DNA from: Cristatella mucedo
Lineage: Eukaryota > Bryozoa > Phylactolaemata > Cristatellidae
Reading direction: 5' to 3'
DNA length: 64,000 bases
Assembly: GCA_009760855.2 (NCBI GenBank)
Contig: WPIO01000046.1
Coordinates: forward strand, 1,975,501 to 2,039,500
Shown: in pieces, positions 47,945 through 64,000 of the stretch
How positions within the stretch are numbered: the first letter of the stretch is position 1
How the letters are laid out: every line of letters starts with the position of its first letter
The notes under the pieces: model-generated
Databases searched by the model: none
What the model saw: only the letters and a program-made list of their open reading frames with translations
Told to the model about the DNA's origin: nothing
Program-made: the position numbers and the translations under genes

Positions 47945-48188
47945 AAGCCTTCATGGATTCACCAATGCCTTGCATGTTATTAGCCATACAATCCCTGCCA
48001 AAATATTGAGTGCTCTGGCATGTGTATCCTCTAACCTGTTATGCTTGCTGACATTGAGTGTGCTAACATAAACCATTCAATAATGCTTCCTTCACAGCAT
48101 ATGTAAAGTGCCTAGAATGGATTAAGTTTTAAGAATAAATTAGAATAGATTAAGAGGGTGCTATACAAATGTATTATTCTTATAATAC
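47945..48188 (+). mobile_element. LINE family A 3' end
   Basis: ACCTGTTATGCTTGCTGACA, GCTTCCTTCACAGCATATG and the decayed stem-loop AAAGTGCCTAGAATGGATTAAG...GGGTGCTATAC with a TATTATTCT tail. Confidence 0.75.
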
Positions 48189-48346
48189 ATTCATTTGTAT
48201 GTGTATGTCAATATGGATACAGTCTTGGAGGTGTCTGTAGTAATTGGTTGCTATTGTATGCAGCAACAATGTCCATAAACAGACTAGGAGTCAATATTTG
48301 CCGACAGGCTTGAGTTTGGTATTGCATTAGGGACACAAACTACAGT

Positions 48347-48413
48347 TCGGCCCTAATGGTGAGGTGCTTGCATTTCAGGACCCAGGTCGTGGGTTTGAGT
48401 CATTCAGACAGTT
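48347..48413 (+). mobile_element. SINE S2-type head
   Basis: CCTAATGGTGAGGTGCTTGC with B box GTGGGTTTGAGTC. The body is replaced by a CT microsatellite. Confidence 0.55.
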
Positions 48414-48417
48414 CTTT

Positions 48418-48420
<3 letters not shown>

Positions 48421-48508
<88 letters not shown>
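48421..48508. repeat. (CT)n microsatellite
   Basis: About 88 bp, almost pure CT, 100 bp downstream of the TMEM145-like stop codon. Confidence 0.96.
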
Positions 48509-48606
48509 AAATAAGGTGTCTGAATCAGCCTACGTTTACATTCACTTTACTTTCCGCTACTTACCAGAAAGTAGAATCGATGTTTTCCATCGATCCTTCG
48601 TTGCCT

Positions 48607-57359
<8,753 letters not shown>

Positions 57360-57689
57360 CTGCAACCATAGATAGGCATTTCTGTAAAAGCTTGCCTCTA
57401 TCATCTAATATCATTTGTGGTGTCAACATGCTCGTAACAAAGACAGTTATCTATACCATTAACAGGTGTGTGACATTATCTCGACATTCGAAGATCTTAA
57501 TGAAAAACGTCTGTCCAGACACTCACCATAGACTAACAAGAATGGGAGCATGCAATCTGATTAAGGAAAATAAAATGCATTAATAAAGCATACGTAACCA
57601 CATTAACTATTTTTCAAATTGACTGAAGCCAATGATGTGAGATACAGTCAGAGCATTTTTTGAAATATACCAGATGCTTAGGATCCAGC

Positions 57690-58030
57690 CGAATCGTTTA
57701 GTCATACCTCGTACAAACCTCAAACCCTCGGTGACCGTGCCTTTAGTTCCTATGCTCCCGAAGCCTGGAACTCACTCCCGACGCACAATACAACGTCCCT
57801 TTACATGACATCTAAAAAGAAGCTTAAAGCGCACCTGTTTACTACAGCATTTGATAGGTCTTTGTGATTCTTCCTTCGTGTACATGTACCTGCTTACACT
57901 GTGCCTGCTGCTTTCGAATGCTACCACCAATCGTTTGGTAATGCTTTCTATACAGCACCTGTAAAATGCCTAGAAAGAGAATCAGTTCTCCGAGGGCGAT
58001 ATACAAATGTATTATTATGATAACTTATAT
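57690..58030 (+). mobile_element. LINE family A 3' fragment
   Basis: ACAAACCTCAAACCCTCGG, then TATGCTCCCGAAGCCTGG (YAPEAWNSLP) and the stem-loop CTAGAAAGAGAATCAGTTC with a TATTATTATG tail. Confidence 0.8.
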
Positions 58031-58267
58031 TATTATGTCTTCCCAGTCCTGTACCATAATGTGATTCGGTTGTGGGCTTCAGGCTTACCATACACTCAGC
58101 GCCAAAAAATCCTCAAAGTAAGGCGGCAGCTGCTGTGTCCATAAATTCATTAGGGTAATAAGACGGTTTTTTTTTACGAAGCCAGGCAGTCTAAAGTGAT
58201 GTGCAGCATGTGAAAATATTTATTTACAGCCTAAAAACAAATAAATAGGATGTTGTTACATATAAAT

Positions 58268-58503
58268 ATAATTCATTCGTATAGAACTCTAAGAGAAGTT
58301 AATCTCAATCTAGATGCTTCACATATACAATAATTAAGTAAATAATTCACTAGTATAGCACCCTATGAGAACTTGAATCTTTATTCGGGTGCTTCATGTA
58401 TGCCACGGGGCTCGAGCGCACGACCTCGACCTCGATCGTCATGTACATTCACCTTCACCTTAGTTCGAGGTGAACACCTTAACCACTGAGCCAAACCATC
58501 GTG
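58268..58503 (-). mobile_element. Two SINE family S1 copies, tail fragment plus full copy
   Basis: A bare tail at 58268-58325 precedes a full copy at 58343-58503. On -, the full copy has head GGCTCAGTGGTTAAGGTG, an inserted CCTCGAACTAAGG segment, B box GTGCGCTCGAGCCCC, and tail AGCACC...GGGTGCTATACTAG. Confidence 0.8.
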
Positions 58504-58514
58504 CCACATCCGAC

Positions 58515-58592
58515 CACATTCACATATGCAGCAGGGCTCGAGCACACGGCCTTGGTTGTCTAAGGCAAACCTTACCCCTGAGCCAAATCACA
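58515..58592 (-). mobile_element. SINE family S1 head, tail missing
   Basis: On -: GATTTGGCTCAGGGGTAAGG and GTGTGCTCGAGCCCTGC. The LINE-like tail is absent. Confidence 0.7.
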
Positions 58593-58619
58593 AGTGCATG
58601 CATGAATTTAGCGTGACGT

Positions 58620-59140
58620 CGTCTCACCAAGATTCTGTATGACCTCTCTTGTCTGACCAGGCCTTGAGGCCACAAGCCTCTGCAGTGTCTCTTCTGCTGC
58701 GGCACGTTCTACAGAACCCAGGTTTTACTGGAAAGGACGTTGGCATAGGCCAAAACGCCCTACCTCAGCCGCCTGCCGATATATCGCACCATAACTTCGG
58801 CAGCACCAAGCATGGATTCATCAAAATGTCATTCCATTGACCTTGCAGTGTGCTTAGGGTCGTTATCTTGCAGCCACATGTAACAACCTACAAGCCGAGT
58901 ATTCGATCTTCAAAATCCAACGTGCTTGACCAATAAACAGTAAATCGAGTATGGCACTTTTTTGAAGAATCCTTGTTTGGTGCCGATGCAGTGACCCAGC
59001 CAGTCGCCTGATTTGAACCGAAGCAATATCGGCAGGCGGCTGAGGCAGGAGTGCTCGGCCCACAACAGTAGCCGACCTTTGTACTAAAACTCAGGCTCTT
59101 CGGAATGTGCTGCAGCACCAGAGACAAAAACAGAAGCTAT
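58620..59140 (-). mobile_element. Tc1-like transposase remnant
   Basis: The - strand at 58835-58905 reads TRLVGCYMWLQDNDPKHTAR, the conserved block around the second catalytic Asp of Tc1-type (DDE) transposases. Stop codons follow directly and no SPDLNP block was found, so it is dead. An inverted duplication of about 70-85 bp flanks it. Confidence 0.7.
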
Positions 59141-59889
59141 GCCTGGCCAGACAAGAGAGATCATAAAGAATTTTGGTGGGAAGTCGCACTAAACACGTGC
59201 ACACCAACAGCATATGTTTTGGTTTTTGGGCTTTCAATAAATATGTTCACGTGCTGTGCATAACTTTAGCACGATTGGCATCGTAGGACACCCTCTTATA
59301 ACCAGAGCAAATGCATGCAGCCAGCCATGCATTACAGCCACAGTAGCTGTGGCCATACCCGGAGGATTTCTTTGATGCCGAGTATAAGAGCTGAAACCAT
59401 GGACTCCGAATGATCAGAGGCTAGTTAGGGGCAGTGCTAAATGTTCAAAGCCAGAGGAGCAGGTGACGCGAGAGAGGCCTGCAGAGTGACGATTTCAGAC
59501 AGGCAAGCCGATCCCGTGGCTGATGGGACCTAACACCTAGAGTCTTGTTTAGACATTTTCAAGCTTTCTGCATATGCTGCAGGTACAATAATTAAGATCA
59601 GTAAGAGCTCTCACGGGAAAGCCCTCTGCCAATCCCTCATTGATTCTTACTGGTGGACATGTTAAGCACTTAATAAAGAGATTGCTTCAATGCCACTGTA
59701 ATGGGATAGTTCGACTAATTCAATCTAATTCGACTAATACTTAAGAAAGCCTGGATTCGGTGGTCCTAGAGAAATTATCGCCCAGCTTTCTCTCTTCTTC
59801 TTTCGTACGAGAACCTAACAAATGTCGCCAAACAGCTTATGGGGGACATCAAAAAGGATGATTTCTAAGGAAAATCTAGATAGGGACGA

Positions 59890-60480
59890 AAGCGATGCCA
59901 TTACACTGACGCTGCTCTTTCCGTGCGTGACAAAGGTGACAAAGCCTTGGTTCTGCTTGAGCAATCGGCAGAATTCAACAATATGAACTATCGTAATAGC
60001 CTAATTTAAGTAAATGGCTATAACAGTAGTCCGGCTGATGATGCCTTGGTTTATTCAAATTGTACCTCTCCGATCGTGTCAATCTGCGTCGAGTGATGGT
60101 CAGGTCTAGCAGACCATCACATGTTGAGTTCCACAAGGGAATGTTCATGGTCCGTTGCTGGTCTCTTTTTACAGAGCCTTAAGAGATGGCAACTCAAGCC
60201 AATGACATCGGCAATCACTTCTAGGCAAACGATAGCCAACTGTTCTTGTCATATCAAACCATCAGAATTGACTGAGGCAATTGATGAACTGAACTAATGC
60301 CATGCATACATTAGATCCTGTACGTCAAGCAGTTTCTGAGTTAAATGATGATACAACTGGGCTGCTCATCCTCACAAGAAACCGCTGAACTCCCAAGTTC
60401 AGCATTGTTAATGTGTCCTCTTGTACAACTAGTCGACGTTTACCAGCTTTATTTAAAAGAATGCCTTTGCATATAATAAT
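59890..60480 (+). mobile_element. Decayed reverse-transcriptase fragment, LINE
   Basis: The + frames contain DAALSVRDKGDKALVLLEQS (RT block A, before AFDTID) and VPQGNVHGPLLVSFYRALR-like sequence, then a QLFLSYQT remnant after the decayed catalytic box. Diverged from family A; possibly a third family. Confidence 0.6.
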
Positions 60481-60680
60481 AATGTTTGATTGCTGTTGAG
60501 ATTATAGACTATTTAATTCACTGTCTAGTGAAAAATCTTACTAGCCCGAGTGACTCTCTAGGCTGGACTACCATAACTCAATAAAGTCGCTTGGGCTTCG
60601 AGTTCGCTTAACTCTCTAACGTAATGCTCACTTTATCTTTGCGTCTTCGGGAAGTTATAGATAAAATACCTGTATATGCA

Positions 60681-60687
<7 letters not shown>

Positions 60688-60722
<35 letters not shown>
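60688..60722. repeat. (AT)n microsatellite
   Basis: About 17 AT units. Confidence 0.9.
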
Positions 60723-60725
<3 letters not shown>

Positions 60726-60754
60726 TGTTATATTTGTTGGTGTCTATCCTTGAA

Positions 60755-60930
60755 TTTCATTTACTACTTGAAGAGAAGCTAGTGCCGGTAAGAGAGAAGT
60801 GGCCTGATGTGGCAGCTGCAGCATTCACGATAGACAATCGTAGCTACCGATTTATAAGTTTCTGATTGCACAGGCATAAAGATGGGCAGAGCTGCAGAAG
60901 CGTACACGGAATGTCATAACTGCACGTAAT
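60755..60930 (-). mobile_element. LINE family A remnant
   Basis: Antisense to the C-terminal block: GAGAAGTGGCCTGATGTGG and GCATTCACGATAGACAATCG. Short and decayed. Confidence 0.6.
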
Positions 60931-61299
60931 CATTCTCCCCTCCCTACACCAGTTGCTAATAGCGTTTCTTGTCCATTGGAAAATTCTCTTCCGAAAATGG
61001 AAGTTCCTGCAAACATGGTCTATGAAAACCAATAAAGCTAAGACCTATTTAAAGAAAGCATGCCTGTTTTTTATTTGACCGTAGCTCGTAAGAAAGTATA
61101 TTCCTACGGATATTTAAGTGCCTGCTGCTTGAAGCCGGATCTCCTACCGTCCTAGGAGTGGCCGCTGCCATGAACAGAATCTTCGATCGCTCGGTACTCA
61201 AACAATTGTCTCGGGCCACCCTGTGCAATTTTAGTCGAGTGATGCTGTGAATATTCTTACTTAGAGGTAATCGGGCCCACAATAACTTCTGCGGCTCAT

Positions 61300-64000
61300 C
61301 TTAACGCTTGTCTTTTGAACGCTCGCTTAATGTGCAATAAATCCCTAATAATAAATGACACGATTATTGACACCGGCCTTAAGCTGCAGGCCTTGCCCGA
61401 GATCTGGCTGCAATCGGCTAACTTCCGACCATAATCGATGCTACCCAGACAGGCTTCTCTTTCTTTCATAAACCTAGATAAACCAAAACTGGTGGCGGAT
61501 TCGCTATTGTCACACGTTCCCTTAATTTCAAATAGTTTACTGTCCCCTTGAAGCAGTCTTTCGAATCTTTTATCTGGGGCTCGTTCGACAATAAGACGAC
61601 AATGGTAGCAGTAGTCTAGGGTCTCTCGGGTACCAAGTCCTCCTATCTCAGATGTATCTGATCAAATTTCAATTATGTGTGCAAGAAATTGATCATTCCT
61701 CGTAATGGGTGATTTTAACATTTATTTTGATAACTTATCTGCTGCTTTCATGATTTCTAATTGCCGAAATGACAACTTTCGTGCACTGACTGACTCGTTT
61801 ACTCTTGTGGCTGATCTGGACCACCCTACTCGAATCAAGGATCACACGGTCGACCAAATTTTCTTCTAAAACTTGATGCTATCATCACCTATTTACTACC
61901 AACTTCTGTTTATCTGACCAGATGCAGATCTCATTCAGTATACAGTGTGTGCCCTCCTCAGAATCTGGTGTCATCGGTGAATCACAAAACATCAAGACCC
62001 TTGACATCGATGCTGCCGGCACGGCAATATCTTATTTGGCCCTGCTGCTCCATTTTCCTTCCGACCAGTCATCATTGGTAGCATGGTAGAACGCGACACT
62101 AGCTGATATTCTCGACGAGTTTGCACCTCTGATTAAATGCACTGTGAGCCCTCGCCCAGACGGTCTATGGTGTACCCGGGACATTAAGCTAACAAGGTAT
62201 ACTAAAAGCATGCTTGAAAAAGCATGCAAACGATCCACGCAGATTGTCCATCGACAGGTATACGGGGACTACTGTAAATAGTACCAATCCATCCTAGCTA
62301 AGTGCAAGTTTAGTTTCTGTTAAAAGTGGTTGAATCACAAATGTGCACTCCACAAATGCTGATGCTCATAGATCAGCCATCTTCTAACAGAAAATACAAG
62401 CTGATTTAACGGTCTCTTTTGTATCGTGACAGAGGAGCCTTTCCGGCTATCACTACCGCTTGCAGCTGGCAATAAAGGATCGCCCACCGCAGGATTCGAA
62501 CCCACAGAAACCGTCTTACCTATTGAGCCATCACGGCTCACCACTCCCACGTTAGCTGTTTACCTAGTGATTCTTGTGGCGATCTGGCAGATTGCTTCTC
62601 TAGCTTCTTTGTCAGCAAGATAGGCGAGATGAAAGAGTTCATCGCTAAGGTAGCAGCATCATTTCTGGACTCTTGTCCCTTAATAACAACCCCACATGAC
62701 TCCCCTCCCTCAACTAAATCCAGCCCCTCAATGTCTACATTCAAGGAGGCTACGAGTAACTAATCTCAATCTGAAATTTATTTCTCAATCAAAGAAGACT
62801 ATTAGTCCTCCAGACCCTATTCCCACTGCCCTATGTCTACAGTACACAGATCTGCTGCTGCCATGCCTAACGGACATAATAAGGATGTCGTTAGCTTCAG
62901 GTCATGTCCTTGCCCCATTTCAAAAGCTGCGGTTAGGCCACTAATTAAGAAAGCAACACTAAACCAAGAAAACTTGACCAGCTTCTGCCCTGTCTCTCTT
63001 CTGCCCGTTGAACGAGTTGTGGCAGACCAGTGGAACTCTTATATTGAAACTTCAAACCTAGCAAGCAAGTTCAAGTCAGGTTTTAGAGCTAATTTCTTTA
63101 CCGAGTCAGCATTGCCTAGCGTATAATGAATGACCATCTCAGGAATGTAGAATTGGGCAATGTCTCTCGGCTTGTTTTCCTTTCGGCAGCATTTGATACA
63201 ATTGATAATTAAACCCTTCTCGAGTGCCTCTTATCTCGCCTGGGCATCACAGGCACTGCACTGCAATGGTGCGAGTGCTATCTCAGTGAGAGACTCAAGA
63301 GAGTATTTATGTGAACAAAAACAGATCATCTGATGAACCACTGAAGTATGGGTTACTTCAGAGCTCTGTGCTTGCTTGTCCGCCTCTTTTCACGGTTTAT
63401 ACTCTTCCTCTTTCCGATGTTATTACCATGCACAATCTAGGCTTTCACTTCTATGCATATGACACTCAGTTGTACTTTTGCTTTGATCCCTCCCAGCCCT
63501 CTAGCAGGACGAATTCTCTCAACTCCCTTGCTGCATGTATTGCTGACACCCACGTACAGATGGCCGCAAACTTTCTCAAATTAAATGACGATAAAACCAA
63601 CGTAGCAGTCATGGGCATACTTTGTGTGACTCAGAACGTGAAAAGTTTAACAGTCAAAATAGTCTCTGCCAGCAAATCTCCAGTTGCATCTGCACGAAAT
63701 CTATGTGTCCTGTTCAAAAGTGACCTTTCACAAGATGACCACATCAGCTCCGCAGTCAAGTCTGCCTACTTTCAGGTTCATAACACTGCTAAAATTCGGG
63801 CTTGCTTAGACAAGAACACTAAATGAAAATTTGTCCATGCATTTGTAACATCACGTCTGGACTTCTGCAACTCACTGCTTGCTATTCTACCGGCCCGTGT
63901 AATCAGGCACTTACAGTTGGTGCAAAACTCCGCAGCTGTGCTTGTCTGTCGTGATTGTTGCAATTGCCACTTCACACCACTTCTAGCTGATGTGCACTGG
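61300..64000 (+). mobile_element. LINE family A, longest copy with endonuclease and RT, runs off window end
   Basis: In order on +: APE-type endonuclease (LLNARLMCNKSLI near 61310, PEIWL near 61400, VMGDFNIYF near 61703), a linker, then RT (LNQENLTSFCPVSLLPVERV near 62.96 kb, LSAAFDTID near 63.19 kb, FYAYDTQLYF near 63.45 kb) and the C-terminal region to the window end. Several stops and frameshifts, and the catalytic YADD is YAYD, so it is inactive. An S2 SINE is inserted at 62.40-62.55 kb. It shows that family A encodes an endonuclease plus RT, as in the CR1/L2/Jockey group. Confidence 0.88.
62399..62545 (-). mobile_element. SINE family S2, best-preserved copy, inside LINE A
   Basis: On -: GAGCCGTGATGGCTCAATAG (A box region), GTGGGTTCGAATCCTGCGG (near-consensus B box), body GGGCGATCCTTTATTGCC and GGTAGTGATAGCCGGAAAGG, end TTAAATCAGCTTG. 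Youngest-looking S2 copy; it interrupts the LINE linker. Confidence 0.9.

Noticed and set aside
58020-58140. Missing upstream TMEM145 exon near 58.1 kb
   Set aside because: A GTAAGC donor follows an open - frame, but the phase fits only with a stop, and the residues do not resemble the family.

Overview
The window is animal nuclear DNA from a bilaterian. Three things show this: a let-7 hairpin with the exact canonical mature sequence, a miR-100 and a miR-125 relative on the same strand within 0.8 kb of it, and a spliced seven-transmembrane gene with GT-AG introns (plus one GC-AG) that reads as TMEM145. The rest looks like a repeat-rich invertebrate genome: long CA/GA/GT microsatellites, many G/C homopolymers, and dozens of decayed non-LTR retrotransposon and SINE copies. 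I cannot name the species. The miRNA cluster excludes non-bilaterians, and a spiralian or another aquatic invertebrate is only a guess.

Layout. 1-18.1 kb is intergenic or intronic: microsatellites, LINE copies on both strands, tRNA-derived SINEs, and one possible signal-peptide first exon near 4 kb. 18.9-21.4 kb is a GC- and CpG-rich island holding two perfect GC hairpins; it is a candidate promoter. 24.8-25.65 kb is the miRNA cluster mir-100 / let-7 / mir-125, all on the + strand, about 4 kb downstream of the island. 26.7-27.0 kb holds two short tandem repeats. 28-48 kb is mostly mobile-element debris: LINE copies (one with a long open reverse-transcriptase frame), two TIR-type DNA element pieces, SINEs and nested insertions. 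48.6-57.4 kb on the - strand is the 3' part of the TMEM145-like gene: eight exons, 338 codons plus stop, with introns full of microsatellites and LINE tails. 58-64 kb holds SINEs, a Tc1-like transposase remnant, and a long decayed LINE copy that runs off the window end.

How it fits together. The clearest functional units are the polycistronic miRNA cluster with its possible upstream CpG island, and the TMEM145-like gene. The repeats show a LINE/SINE partnership: the main LINE family and a tRNA-headed SINE family share the same 3' stem-loop, and the stem appears to covary. Most long open frames elsewhere are simple-repeat translations or antisense frames of LINEs, and I left them out.
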